This document shows, piece by piece, positions 45,227 to 58,170 of a DNA stretch of 64,000 nt. The position numbers and the translations under genes were made by a program. Under the pieces are notes generated by a model, which saw only the letters and a list, made by a program, of their open reading frames with translations, searched no databases and was not told the origin of the DNA. Numbering within the stretch: the first letter of the stretch is position 1; each line of letters opens with the position of its first letter. The stretch comes from Thuidium tamariscinum. Taxonomy: Eukaryota > Streptophyta > Bryopsida > Hypnales > Thuidiaceae. The stretch spans positions 2,914,001-2,978,000 of the forward strand of contig OX344753.2 in NCBI GenBank assembly GCA_947034885.2, given 5' to 3'.

Positions 45227-45523
45227 CATTAGAAGAAATCTAATGGCATTACAAGGCCGTTTTGGGTCTGTTCTTGAAACAGCTTCCAATGCCGCCAGCC
45301 ACTATCAAGCCGGCTTTAATCAATCAATCAATCAATTAATTAATTAAAAAATAATTGGGTACTGAAATATGAAAATAAGTCCAAAAAAAAATTTGAATTT
45401 TTTTAATTATGTGGCAGACTGGCAGGGTTGCGACCACGTAGGATTCGAGTTCACAAGGTAGAAACAGCGTTCCCACAGTCCGGGAACCCGTAGTCTCCTA
45501 ATGCCCTCAAATTTCATCTAATG
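45227..45523 (-). mobile_element. MITE family 2, copy F
   Basis: Termini CATTAGAAGAAAT and ATTTCATCTAATG; nested GCATTACAAGGCCGTTTTGG and CCCGTAGTCTCCTAATGCCC. GACCACGTAGGATTC and AGTCCGGGAACCCGTAG are diagnostic of this orientation. Confidence 0.75.
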
Positions 45524-45600
45524 TATAGATAAATAAATAAATAGATAAATAAACAAACAAACAAACAAACAAACAAGTAAGTAAGTAAATAAGCAAAAAG
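45524..45600 (+). repeat. AAAT/AAAC/AAGT microsatellite
   Basis: Runs of AAAT, then AAAC, then AAGT, starting at the edge of MITE copy F. Confidence 0.9.
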
Positions 45601-45854
45601 AATGTGACCATGAAGCTTTGCCCTAGGTAAACAATAGGAGGAGTTGTCACATCGTCCTTTTCCAAGAATGGAATTTTTTTGGCGATTGCACCAAATTTTT
45701 GGGTGTCGCACCAAGCCTATAGAAAATAAAGAATAAAATTTTAGATGAAATCGCCAATAAACTTCAATTTTTTTGGGAATACTCAATGAAATTACTAAAT
45801 AATCGATGAAAATAAATAATCGATGAAAATAGAAGGATAGATATGTATTATGTA

Positions 45855-46127
45855 AGGTAGGTACACCTAAAAGCGCCACTTATTCATACTGTGCCTAGTT
45901 CCTGTTATTAGCTAGTTCATATTTTTATGCAGTCTTGTTGGCAAGTGAAAACATGTTCCAACGCACCAAAGAACGCAAGATTTGGATACCATATGCAAAA
46001 GTTATTAACAGTCAAAGTCTGTTTCTGAAAGCGCCATCTACAGCCTCTGAACATGACTGATTTTGGAAATGTATGAGCACTGTAGATGGCGCTTTTAGGA
46101 ACAAGGCGCTTTTGGGTGTACCTACCT
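45855..46127 (+). mobile_element. MITE family 1, copy 2
   Basis: AGGTAGGTACACC...GGGTGTACCTACCT, TA on both sides (45853-45854, 46128-46129). Subterminal inverted repeat GCGCCATCTACAG / CTGTAGATGGCGC is perfect here, so the right part can form a second hairpin. Near full identity with copy 4 in reverse orientation. Confidence 0.9.
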
Positions 46128-46318
46128 TACTAATATGTTATTTTCTATCCAATATATGGATGAATGTTGAGATTTGTAGTTCCACTATAAAATGAAGTAT
46201 TGCCACTTTGGCACTTCATAAGAAATGAAAAAAAAAGGGGAAGGTATGGAGTAAAAAGAAGAGCCAATAGGATCCCATCTCTATAAAGAATGTGTGCCAC
46301 CCAAATTTTGTGTCTTAT

Positions 46319-46599
46319 CATTAGGGGAGATTGAGGCCTTTAGAAGATTGTGAGTTCCTAGACTATGGAAATGTAGTAGAAACACTAAAAATGGTGCTAC
46401 ATAAAAAATTTGATGTGGTTGAGCAATTGCCACATCAAATAAAATTAATTAATTAATTTTTAATTTAATTTTTAAATATATTTAAATAAATTTTTGAAAT
46501 TAGAAATTTAGTCTGGTAGTGGCTTGTATTCAATATAGGGAGCAATTTTGGAGAATAGCCCTGAAACAATCTTTTAGATGCCTCAAACCCCCTCTAATG
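46319..46599 (+). mobile_element. MITE family 2, copy G
   Basis: CATTAGGGGAGATTGAGGC and GCCTCAAACCCCCTCTAATG termini; GATGTGGTTGAGCAATTGCC and AGCCCTGAAACAAT interior. Orientation as copies B, E and I. Confidence 0.75.
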
Positions 46600-48650
46600 G
46601 GAGAATGAGGAGGGAGAATGAAAAATGAGATTTATTTGCAAAACAAAACATTTCAAGTTGGAGAGAATCTTAAATGAAAACTTTTATTGACAATTTAAAT
46701 TACATATGAAATGTAGTTGAAAACCAGAATAAATCTCACCCACTAAGTTATTTGCTTTCTTTACAAAACCTCTAAAGTTGTCTGCTCTAAAATTGACCAC
46801 TGAAAGGCTGATCCACCTTTCATATGGATTTCTATCGATGGAAATTTTTTAGCTCATTTTTTAAGGAAAGAAAAAAAATACACCATATAACCTAGATAGT
46901 TTTGTATTTTTCCATGCTTAATTGAATCAATTATGATTTTCCAAAGATTTAATAAATAGGCACCTATTTTCAATTGTAGATCTCTTATAATCATCCCACT
47001 TACAACTTATAAAGAAATGGGAGGAAACCAAGACAAATGATTGGCTTCTATAATAAAGAAGAAGTTTTCCTCAATTTAATCAATTGTCAAAGAAGCCCAT
47101 TTAAAGACTATCTCATATTTACTCAGTAGTTAACTATGAAGAATATGGGCACTTTTACAACAAACTACTATATGTAACATAAAAGGGAAAAATGACAATG
47201 ACCACTAAAGCTTCTAAGATTGCAGAACTGACACCCCCTTACCTTGTAAAAGAATGCAACAATTGTTGTAGCTACAACAAAAACACCAACACCTCCGGAT
47301 TTTGATCAATCCACCATCAATTTTGTCATCACCATGCTTTACTAGACTTCTTGAAAATTCAAAAAATGATTTGAACATAACAATGAAAGCCTAGTCTAGA
47401 AACCCCAACATTGAAGTAGAAAAGCCCATTGCGATCAAATGACCTATACCAGACACCTAATGACCCCATCATGGTTTTTTAGGCTGCAATCAATGTCTTA
47501 CCTAAGCCAAATGGAGTGATTAGTGACCTCATTAGGAACACCCAACTATTTCAATGTAAATCATCGTAGAAAGTGATTTTTTAAGGTCTTTCACATTATA
47601 AAATATTGTGATTGTTTGTGAAGAGTAAGGTGAGAGTTATGGATACAGTTCCCTGTTTGTTTTGCGGTAGTCTATAGACTCTTTTGGATTAAACACTTCA
47701 AAAATTCATAGCAAATTCATACTTTGCCAAATTAACAATATAATTTTGATTATTCTTGCAATTACTCACACTTGTCTTTATTTGGGAAAAAATTTGGAAA
47801 TTTTCACCAATGGCATGACAGCAAATTTCTAATTCTAACTAAAATGGGCTATTTTATCTTTGTGTGATTCCTAAAAGAGATTTTCTATGTTGGGCAAAAG
47901 TGAGAAGCAATAGGGTGAACACTTTGTACATGGAAACTTTTTGTGCCCATTTTTATGTCACATCCAAAAGAAAAGACAAATGAAACTTCTCAATCTTTAG
48001 AGAATAGGCCTTATGTAAGTCAAGGAGAGAGTACCTCATTTCATTCTTTAAGAATGGAGAGAATAGGGAGAAAAATGTATTTGACAACTCCTAATATTAG
48101 TGTATTGATTAATCATTCCCAAATCCCCATTGCAATCAAATCCTAATGGCATTGTATAGTGTGAATGCACTTTTAGATAGGATTTGGAAACCTAAAGTTC
48201 AATGTCATACTCTTTGCTCTTTGCATAGAGCCAATAAATAAAGGTCTTGAATTTCCTATAGCAAAGTAGCGTAGAATTTTCAAGGTCTGTCATTGCCCAT
48301 GTAACTCTAAACTCCAAATTTTGTCAATTTAATTTTAATTGTGTAAGGACATTGTGGACCAAAGTGGTTCTATGGATGACTTCACTATTGCCTCAGGAAA
48401 AAAAATGCACCTATTGGTCCAATAATCCAAGATTTTTAGTGACTACTATGGCCATGGGGAGTTGGGGACCGTAGCCTTATAGTATTAAAAATCTCATTCA
48501 TGTCATTAGAATCTTTAAAATCTAAAAAGTAATGAAGAATCAAAAATTGGTCAAAACAGGCACTTTAGTTTGACGTGTGATAAAAAATGAGCACATCTCA
48601 AGTACTCAAGGTGACTTTTTTCTATAACATTCAGTAGTATTGGCTGGCAT
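46600..48650. other. AT-rich intergenic DNA
   Basis: No gene supported; short frames such as 47943-48146 are unrecognised and composition-driven. Confidence 0.5.
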
Positions 48651-48768
48651 ATAGTGGAGGATGTGGAATATTCCACACCCGACAGTGCTTCATCAATAAC
48701 TACTAAAGTAACCAAATAGGCAAGGATGGAGAGTCTATCGGGTGTAGAATATGCCACACCCTCCATTG
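48651..48768. repeat. Short inverted repeat with palindromic arms
   Basis: Left arm 48654-48684 (GGATGTGGAATATTCCACAC then CCGACAG) pairs with right arm 48735-48767 (CTATCGGGTGTAGAATATGC then CACACCCTCC). Each arm is itself near-palindromic (GTGGAATATTCCAC). Confidence 0.7.
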
Positions 48769-49260
48769 TAGAGAGAAGGTAGTGTCATAATATGCTATGT
48801 CCCTTTGAAATTTTTCCATTAATTTATCATCTCTTTCAATATTCATAGATGGCACCTCATGCATGTAGACATTGGGGATGGGCACCAATGAACCGGGAAT
48901 ATTAGCATTTAATTACAAGTTAGCTAGTTAAAATCTAGAATTTCCAAATTCGGTTCAAAATTTTAGGAGAAAAATTGATTATTTCAGAGGAAAATAGAGA
49001 AGAACATTCTTGATTTTCTTAAGGCTCAATTGAGAGTATAGTCCAGACAACCATTTGGTCTTAGAAAATGTAGGATTTTAGCTACTTAAGCTACATTTTC
49101 TTCTTGGACTATGGCCACCACAACTGAAGGGGCTAGCCATGGTTTAAGATCCAACATAATAATTAATTTTTTATCCAAATGTATTCAAGAAACACAATGC
49201 AAGGGGTTCCATCAAGAAGAAAGGCTGATTTCAAGCAAGGCTATAAAGAACCTATTGTCG
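48769..49260. other. Intergenic DNA
   Basis: No supported feature; a 94-codon frame at 49111-49395 runs into the MITE that follows and is not called. Confidence 0.45.
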
Positions 49261-49407
49261 CTCAGGGGCATTTCATACTATGGCCGTCTGAGTCGAGAGG
49301 CCATGGTTTTTTCAAATCTGATTGGTGAAAATCATGGTTTCTCAAATCTAATTGGTGGAATTGACGGCCTCTCAACTTGGACAGCTATAATGTGAAATGC
49401 CCCTCAG
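49261..49407. mobile_element. 147-bp hairpin MITE
   Basis: Left CTCAGGGGCATTTCATACTA... and right ...TGTGAAATGCCCCTCAG, inner CGAGAGGCCAT / ACGGCCTCTCA also paired. The centre holds two direct repeats of CAAATCTRATTGGTG. No obvious target duplication. Confidence 0.75.
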
Positions 49408-50473
49408 TATCAAACCATGCAACCATGCCATTGAGTTTGGATACCTCACAACCATCACCCCATGACGTAGGTTACCTTAGGGTCATCTTCAAACCCTCTT
49501 TTTAGTTTATGAGAAAGTACCTAGATGGAATCACTTAAAATTTGGTGAAGCATTGTATTTCTACATACATTCATACACTTTTTTATTAATCCAAATTTGG
49601 CAATTTCATCTTTACTTTGAAATAGGAATGAAGTATTTTTGGCAAAAAAAGATTATTTTTATCTAGCAAAAAATAGATATTTATTTTGAAATGGTGCAAT
49701 CTAGCACCATGGAGCCAAAAAAAAGGGGTTGATCATCTTTGATTGCAATAACTTCCATTGGGTCTTTCAAAGTTCAAAATTCCCAATATACTTACTGCTA
49801 AAACTAAGTACAAATTTGAAATGTTTTCATTCAAACAACCATACTATCAGCATCAATGGAAAAAGTCCAAAAGTGTATACATACAGTCAAGTTGTTGATG
49901 TGCGATATACTGTGCAATATACTCCATGTTACCATAGAAGTTTAAGGAACAAATTAGTTTTGGTTTGAAAGAAAATTAGTTTAAAAGGTAATCATGTCTA
50001 AAACTTGGTTTTTGATCACCTTGGAATTTTTTTATTTTTTTATTAATTTATTTTTTAGAAATCTGAAAATACTTTTTTTTGCCTTGACATGTTGGTATAC
50101 ATCATTTCAAATTGTTGTACACAAAAATTGAAGCAAATTCTTATTTATAGAAATTAAATTATTATCAATTTGACAAACATACAAATGATCTTGGTTTTAA
50201 TAATATTTGAATTTTTTGAAATTGAAAGCACGGAATTGCATTAGCCATTGTAAGAAGAGTATAGGGTGCAATTATAGACCATTGTTTTATCTTAATGCCT
50301 TTGCATTTGATATAGTTGTTGAATTGGGCAATGTGTTCAATTTATAGCTTACAACCATGTAATGCTTTTTTGGTTCAACTTTTTCATACAAACATTTGAA
50401 TTCATCCCACACATAAATGAGCAAAAAAAATTAAAAAAAAATTCAAACTATCTTAAAAATATCATTAAAAAAA
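49408..50473. other. AT-rich intergenic DNA
   Basis: Nothing recognised. Confidence 0.5.
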
Positions 50474-50747
50474 CATTTGAAGGGATTTGAAGGCTTCAGA
50501 GGGCCGTTTCGGGACTGTTCCCGAAACTAGTCTGGGAACGGCTGGCCGTTGTTATGTCAGCATTTTTTTTTTAAAAAAGTTTTTTTTTTGGGTCTTGAAA
50601 TATGAAAAAAAGTCCAAAAAAAAGTCGATGATGTGGCACGGTCTCGACCACGTCGGATTCCTGCAGAATTGCATTCCTGCGGTTGTTTTCGCGATTTCGG
50701 GCTGTAGGAACTCACAGGCTCCCAAAGCCCTCAAATCCCTTCTAATG
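50474..50747 (-). mobile_element. MITE family 2, copy H
   Basis: Left CATTTGAAGGGATTTGAAGGC, right GCCCTCAAATCCCTTCTAATG. Interior GATGTGGCACGGTCTCGACC, GGCTGTAGGAACTCACAGGC. Keeps more C/G than the other copies, hence likely young. Confidence 0.8.
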
Positions 50748-51155
50748 TGAAAATTGCCAAAAATCACACTAACATTTATAAAATTGAGATTTTTTGTTTT
50801 TGTTTTTAATGATTTTTAATTGGGAGTTTTCTTTGATATTTATATCCTCAAATTCATTGCTTTCCAAGTTTGGAAATTGAATTCAGAGCATCTGTAGGAA
50901 GCATCATTCCCAAAACTAACTAAATTTCACAGGATTTCTACCCATAAAATCCTTGCGCTATTAGTACAATGTAAAAAAGGGCCTTCAATGGAGACATTTT
51001 AGCCAAAACTACAACAAACAATAAAATTTAATAGTCAATTTGCAACTTTTTTTCTAATGGAATTAGCATCTGTTTAGTCAATTTTGTGTTACAGTACTCC
51101 CAAAAATCCTTCTCAACTTGCAAAATCCTTTCTTTTCTATTTTATTTTGATACTA

Positions 51156-51428
51156 AGGCAGCTACACCCAAAAAAGCCACTTATTCTTACTGTGCCTACG
51201 TCCTGTCATCATGCTGTTCATATTTTTATACAGTCTTGTTGGCAAGTGAAAATATGTTCCAACGCAGCAAAGAGCATAGGATTTGGATACCGTATGCAAA
51301 AGTTATTAACAGTCAAAGTCTGTTTCTGAAGTGGCCATCTACAATTTGGGTACATGACTGATTTCGAAAATGTATGCACATTGTAGATGGCGCTTTAAGG
51401 TCAGGTGCCATTTTGAGTGTACCTACCT
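51156..51428 (+). mobile_element. MITE family 1, copy 3
   Basis: Left AGGCAGCTACACCC (decayed), right GAGTGTACCTACCT; TA at 51154-51155 and 51429-51430. The interior matches the other copies (GGATACCGTATGCAAAAG, TTGTAGATGGCGC). Confidence 0.85.
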
Positions 51429-51894
51429 TAATTAAGTTGCTAATCTTGAAGCTAAAAGCATTCACACACCCATTTACTTGCCCTCAAAGCTGCTTGCAGC
51501 TGAGTACGCGTACTGTACATGTAGGTCAATTTTGTAAATAACTCTGGGAAATTTGGAAGATGTCGAAATTTAGAAAATTATTTACCACTATTTCTAAAAA
51601 TTTGAAAAAATATGTTTTTGAGAAAAATTTGAAAAAGGAATACATTTATGCATGAAAAATAGAAAGAATCAATCCAAAATTAGGAGTATCCTCATAAAGT
51701 GCCAAATTAAAAAAAAAATCATGTGTGTCTACCAAATTGTTGTATTGCAGAAGATAAAATATTTTAGCATGAATTGCCAAAACTCACCTACATGTTATGG
51801 TATTTTGTTTTTCTTGCAGTATAGGTCTCCTTTATTTGTGGCAAAAAACCAACAAACAAAAACCAACATTCACACTTCTATTCATCAACATTTA

Positions 51895-52288
51895 TGGTAG
51901 ATGTATCTATGACTAATAAACTACAAGCACATTTGGACATGATTTAGGGTAGTGCAAGGCAAAGCAAATATTCTCAAAGGTGCATTGATAGAAATAATGG
52001 AGATTGTCAAATATTTGGTAATTTTATCTCTTGAATTGAAATTATTATGAATTTTGAAAGGCAAAAATTGGGCTTGACCCATGACCAACATCTAAAGTCA
52101 TTCAATTTTGATCATTCAAGAACTACTTTCATCTTCACTTATGTATCATTAACTCATTGGTCAAAACCTTGAAAAAATACAAAGACAAACATTCCGAGGT
52201 GAAAACAAAAATCCATTCCAATCTTGATTGGAATAGGGTACCTTGTTTATTGTTGCTGGGGCATGTGTTAGTAATGGATACCTCTACT
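51895..52288 (+). mobile_element. MITE family 4, copy 3 (degenerate)
   Basis: The right end GGATACCTCTACTAT and interior blocks (GAAATTATTATGAATTTTG, GACCAACATCTAAAGTC) align with family 4. The left terminus (TGGTAGATGTATCTATGAC) is altered, so the boundary is approximate. Confidence 0.5.
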
Positions 52289-52472
52289 ATATTAAAAAAG
52301 TTTGGTGTAGGGATTTATTAGAAGGTGGACTTCTATTAATTATACTCTGTGATACTGTATAAGTGAATTCACTAAGTCACTATATAATAGTATGCCTTGT
52401 GCTATTACTACAATCTATAAACTTCAAAGTTTATAAAAACATCAAAATTTCAATATCTTTTTTGCTTTGAGT

Positions 52473-53266
52473 CAAACATCACAAAACAAAGTCCATACAC
52501 CCCTCCTCTTGATAGAGAATTTTCTAACATTACCATGAATGCAACTAGGGGACACATACTTTTAGAGATCTTGCAAAACAAACAAAACAAAACAAACAAT
52601 GTATTGTAATGTAATGTATAGTGCCACTCTCATGAAATAATATTGAATAAAAGTAAAATTAATTAATTTTTTAAAATAATTCATAAAAAATTCAAAGTCC
52701 CAATGCCACAAAACAATGTTTGTTTGTTTTTCATTTTTCATTTTCTTTTTTTCTTTTTTCTTTTGAACAATTGGGTAGAATCCATTGCATTAAAAACAAG
52801 AAAAAAAAGAAACACAAAACAAAGTTTGAGCACCTCTTAATAGAGAGTTGTATGACAATACCAAGAACACAATTGGTAGACACATGGTCCAAGACATCTC
52901 CTTTTCATTGAGGACTTTCCAATGGCACCAAAGATGTGACCCAAGGATAAACGGTCTAGGTGAAAACAAAAAACAAACTTAAGGCATGGATTAGTGTGGC
53001 TTGTAATGTTGCTAAAACCAAAATAAAACTCTCTATTAAGAGGTGCTCAAACTTTATGAAATGCCACAAAACAAAAATAATTTCTTAATTCATAAAAATA
53101 ATGAAGTTTTATTTTGGTAAGTAAAAATAATTTTTTAATTCATAAAACTTCAAACTTTATGAAATGCCACAAAACAAAGTCTATACACCCTCCCTCATTG
53201 AGGGCTTTCCAACATTATCAAATATGTAATTGGAGTGCACATTGTTCAAGAGATCTCATTGTCATT
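52473..53266. repeat. Three ~100-bp direct repeats with one inverted copy
   Basis: Direct copies begin at about 52473, 52813 and 53165 (CACAAAACAAAGT...CACCTC...TTGAGG/TAGAGA...). An inverted partial copy at 53027-53053 is a perfect 27-bp reverse complement of 52823-52849. Spacers are AAAC/AACA-rich. Confidence 0.65.
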
Positions 53267-53567
53267 GTATTAATCCATGAAGGTTTTTGACTATGTTTTT
53301 GCAAGAAATGCTCCAAAAATGTCATTTCTACCACAAGTACCAAATTTTAGAGAAATAATATTTTAAACACATAAAATCAGAAGATCTTGTAGAAAGATGG
53401 TTTGAGAAGATGTCACAAAAAATTTAGGATCTTCTACTATGTAGATTGCAAGATACTAGCATTTGAATTTACAAAAATTCTTATTGGACAATCAAAAAAT
53501 TGGGTAGTTGTACAGCCTATACTTTAGAAGGTCATGTGCATTTGTACAAGAAATGTCTAAAACGGTG

Positions 53568-55138
53568 GTTAACCCCCAAAGGACCAAAGTGCTTTTTTTG
53601 TCAACATAGCAATTTCACGCAGCTCATTATAGATGGAGTTTTTGGTTTTTTTCTTTGAAATTTTTACACAATATGTATCCAAGGAGTAGCTTTAAGGCCC
53701 AACAATTTTCATAACTTTTGACTACATAGTGAAAAAGTTATTGGCTGATATGTAATTTCTCTACTCGGTGGGCAACCTGGGCAGCAAAAAAAACTTCTTC
53801 AAAAATTACTTTTAAAAAAAATTAAAATTTGAAATTGGTTTCTTTGATTTTTATCTAAGTGTAAACCTTTGAATCATTCCATTTTGATTAATGAATCAAA
53901 AGTTATGAGGATTTTTAGTTTGAGGTAGTTTCGGCTAGTTATGAAATCTCTAGACTACAAAAAAAGTTTGAGATTCTTTATTTAATTCAATTTTTAATAT
54001 TTTGAAAAAAAATAAAAACATTGGGTGTATATTGTTTAACACAACATTACAACCATTGTAATTGTCTTCTTTTAACTCTATAAATAAATTGTTAATAATT
54101 TAGTATTTTGTCTCATTTTCTACTTCTTTCTACTTACTATTTCTTTTCTATATGTTGTACAATTTCAAATGATCTGAAAATTTTCAAGCATGTAGCCAAC
54201 TTCACTTGAGAAATGAATCCAAAGAGTTACAATCATTTTGGACATTTTTCCACACAAATATGGTCTTCTGAAGTGCAGCTGCCCAGATTTCCGCAGTGGT
54301 AAAAAAATGTTTTTTGTCACTTCAAACACTAATATCTTGCAATGTACATGGCGGAAATTGCTGAAATTTTTTCCACATATTCTTAAACCTGTGTTCTAAA
54401 AGATCCTACGGTTACTTTTGTCAAAAAAAAATTCTAAGAATTTGATAGTTGTCTAAAAAATGACAGTTTTGAAGTGGTTTTGGTGAAAACATAGTCAAAA
54501 ACCTTTAGGGGTTAATCTTTGGATTCATTGTTCAAATCAAGTTGGCTACATGCTTGAAAATTTCAAATCATTTGGAATTGTAGAACATATAGAAAAAAGT
54601 AATAATAAGTAGAAAGAAGTAGATAATGATTTAAAATACTAAATTATTAGCAATTTATTTATGAAATTGAAGAATACCAATTGCAATAATTGTAATTTTG
54701 TAGTAAACAACTAACATCTAATGTCTTTATTTTTTTTCAAAAATATTAAAAATTCAATAAAATAAAGATTTTCAAAGTTTATCTTAGAATAGAGATTTCA
54801 TAACCCCTCCCAAATTTCAAAATGGAATGTTTCAAAGAATTCTCTACATATATAAATGTAGAAAACAAATTTGAAAATTTTTAATTCTTAAAAGAAGAAG
54901 TTTTGAAGAAGTTTTTCTTATCTACTTGAGGTACCTACTGAGCAATGAAAACTATTTATTATACAATAACTTTTTAACCATGTTGTCAAAAGTTAGGAAA
55001 ATTGTTGGGCCTTGAAACTACTTCTTTGGGTACATGTGTGAAAATTTTAAAGGAAAAAGTAAAAATTTCATTCATAGTGAGTTACCTAAATTTGCTATAT
55101 TACCAAAAAAATACAGTTTAGGACTTTATGGGTTAAAC
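53568..55138. repeat. 1.57-kb foldback (second giant inverted repeat)
   Basis: Left arm 53568-54224 and right arm 54517-55138 are reverse complements at about 70-75% by eye, separated by ~290 bp. Paired landmarks: GGTTAACCC / GGGTTAAAC at the outer ends, GGCCCAACAATTTTC / AAAATTGTTGGGCC, TGTAGCCAACTT / AAGTTGGCTACA, AATGAATCCAAAG / CTTTGGATTCATT. No coding frame. More diverged, thus older, than the foldback at 19126. Confidence 0.75.
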
Positions 55139-56718
55139 AAAATAAAACAAACAAACAAACAATCAAATAAAACAATCAAACTTAAGGTATGAATACTTTC
55201 AACTTTAGTTATTGCAAGTAATTGTCTTTCTTACTAGACAAATGCAAAAAGCAATGCATTAGTTGTACAAGCAATAATACATATTTTAAATCCTAATGGC
55301 AAAATATTGGACAAAATGTAGAATGAATAAATTGTTTGTTCTACTTAACTCCTAATTGCCCAACCAACCAAATATGGTTTATTTGAAATTTTGGACTCAT
55401 TTCTTTGTGGGTAATTAAATTTCTTTGACCATTTAAAAAGTTTGTATAGGCACTATTGAAGGTTGGTTGTTAGAAACATTTATTTTTCAATGTAAGATAT
55501 AATTTTTTTGGTTTTAGAGAAGTCCTCAAAGGCATGTATGTGCCATTAAAGGAGAAGTAATTTCATACTTCATTTCACGGTTTTAAGCAAAACTTGTCAA
55601 TTTTGCTTGATTTGAGTTTTTTTAAATTGTTTTGAAAAATGTTTTGTTTTGAAAATGTTTCCAATGGAAAGTGTGAAGTGTTTTCATGATTTTTACTATT
55701 GAAAATTTGAGCATTCAATTGTTGATTTGGAGTTATTTGCAATTTCTACTTATAAAAAAATTGCATTTCAACAATTGCAAGGTAGATTGTGTAATGAGTT
55801 TGATAGCTTTCCATTTCAACTTAAGGTTTTTGGAAGTGCATATTGTGTGCTAATACTCTTTGTAGTTGTTCACATCACCTCTAATTCCAAAAAACTTTTA
55901 TATAACCTCACAACTCCCATTCAATATTTCACTCAAAATTGGTTCACATACTAATAAGCAAGCTCTTCAAAACATCTACATTGTTAGATTGGGGGAAAAA
56001 AACCAATTTTCTTCTTTGGAGATACTATGACCCCATGTTGTTTTTTCATAGATAATACACTTAGAAAGGCTTAGGCATTTAGGAGTTAACCCTTAAAAGT
56101 TCTACCTATTTTCAAGGTATTTTTGATCCTGATTTTGTAAGTTACAAAGAATTGATTCTCAAAGGGTGATGAATCATGTAAAGCAAAATTAATTGTAGGA
56201 TCTTGTAGAAAGCCATGTCCTTATTATCCCTATAAATTTTGGTTTCAATCCAACTTATTTGATTGCAAGACTACAACATAAAAGTAAAGATTACTTCAAA
56301 GAAATCTATGTTTTAGAGTAACTAAAATTGTGCTTTGACTAGCTCTTTTGGACACGTAACATTTTAGAAAGTTGGCATCCTTCGGTCATTCTCAAGGTAA
56401 CTAAGTTCCACATGCATGGAAAAAAGTGTTTTTTTAGCACTATAAATAAGTAAGATAATGGTCTTGCAATAGTGACTACTTCATTGTTAAATTTCAAAAA
56501 AATGTGAAACAAATGATAGATTTGTCACAAATTTGGAGCCAAAATCCAAGATTGAACATGGTGGAATGAAAGAACAAAAAAAAAAGATACAATAGGAAAA
56601 AAATTGGAAAACCGCTCAAATCCAAGTAGAAGATGTGTATTTTGTTGGTTGTCACTAAATATAGATCAAGAAGAGGTATAAAACACATGCCTTCACCTCA
56701 TTGGTCAAAATTTCCTAT
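55139..56718. other. AT-rich intergenic DNA
   Basis: No supported gene; a 75-codon frame at 55727-55954 is unrecognised. Confidence 0.5.
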
Positions 56719-56912
56719 CATTAGATGTTTTTTTTGCTAGTTAGAAGATTACGAGTTCCTGATTGTGGGAATGCTAGGGAACTCTACCACGTCAAATAAT
56801 AATAATATTTAAAAATTTAAATTTTTTTTTATTTTTTATTTTTTATTCAGATTATTCCCAACATTGGGAACAAGCTAAAACAATCTTCTAATCCCTAAAA
56901 AAACATCTAATG
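56719..56912 (+). mobile_element. MITE family 2, copy I (short)
   Basis: CATTAGATGTTTTTTTTGC...AAAAAAACATCTAATG, with TTAGAAGATTACGAGTTCC and CAATCTTCTAATCCC as nested inverted blocks. At 194 bp it has lost part of the A/T core. Confidence 0.75.
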
Positions 56913-57775
56913 CTGATGAATTTTGACCCTTCACCTCTAGACCATCTAATCTGTGGAAATTTTTATAAATTCAATAGTGAATCTTTTTCTAAATTTGAAT
57001 ACACCACTTTGTAGCTAACTTTATTTACTTGAGAAGGAGCCCAAGAATAAGTGACTTTTTACATTCCTAAATTTAGAAATGGTCATTTTAAAAAATGGAT
57101 CAACCATATAATGGTCGATGAAATTTTTAAGGGTTAATAGACAATAGTCATCTACCTTAGAAAGAGGATTAGGGAGAACATAAAGAAGGCAATAAATTAG
57201 ACTAATAGTGTAATTTAGCTATAAGTACCATCAAAGGCCTTGATGAGACGATTAGAAAGAACATCAATAAAACTCTTAATTATGCAAGATGTTTCAATCC
57301 ATTTCACAAAGTGAGACTAATAGGATAAAATCTATGTTCTATAAAGATAAAAGTAAAAAAACAAACCCTATTTTAGTGTTGTATTTAGGGTATGTACCTC
57401 TTCAACCAAATTCGGAATTTTTGATTGCGAATATGAGCTCCAAATTTGAAAATCTTATCATGAATTAAAAATAACAAATTTCATCATTTTCTTCCAGAAG
57501 AAGTCCAGCTTGCTGAACCTACTTCAGTACTACACTAAATCCTCCATTCAAAGTGGGCCCAACAAGGTAAATTTTGTGTTCTTTGAGATAAAAGTGAAAA
57601 AAACCCTCTATTTTGGGTCGTGTCTAGGGAAAATTCTAGACCTCTTTCTACTAATTTGATAAATATAAATTCAAAATTTGCAAACAAAATTAATTGCTGC
57701 AAATTAAAAATTCCTACATTTTCCTCTAAGGTAGAAGATGGCAACCCATTACTAATCAGCCCCCATTTCCAATTA
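56913..57775. other. AT-rich intergenic DNA
   Basis: An imperfect repeat of AAAAACCCTATTTT/GTGTTGTATTTAGGG-like text occurs at about 57355-57470 and 57598-57720. No gene. Confidence 0.4.
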
Positions 57776-58170
57776 AGGTAGAACCACCTATACCGGATCA
57801 CTTAAGCAATTGTGGAATAGATCATGAGGAGTTTGAGGCTATACAAATTTTTCTCATGTAGAAAGATAGGAAATATGAAGATTACAAATTTTTCATAATT
57901 TTGTTCCCAAAACTGAAATTACTATGATTTTTAGAAGCCAAAAAGTGCATTGAACCCATAGCCAATGTCTAGAGTCTTCCAATTTGGATCATAGCTGAGA
58001 ATACTTATGACACTTTGGGACATGTGTCATGACCTTATTAGTCCCAACTTTGAAATGGGAAAAAAGTACATTCCAAGTTTTGATTGCAAATCTCTTTTAA
58101 CCTTGGTTGGAAATAACAGCATCCTATAAGTTGGATATAGGTCCTTGATTGGGAATAGGTGGTACTACCT
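57776..58170 (+). mobile_element. MITE family 4, copy 4
   Basis: AGGTAGAACCACCTATA...TAGGTGGTACTACCT with TA on both sides (57774-57775 and 58171-58172). Interior CACTTAAGCAATT, GAAATTACTATGATTTTTAG and TTTGGGACATGTGTCATGAC match copy 2. Confidence 0.8.

Noticed and set aside
45540-45600. AAAC run as a poly-A tail of a retroposed element
   Set aside because: It is a mixed AAAT/AAAC/AAGT microsatellite beginning at a MITE edge, with no LINE or SINE body upstream.
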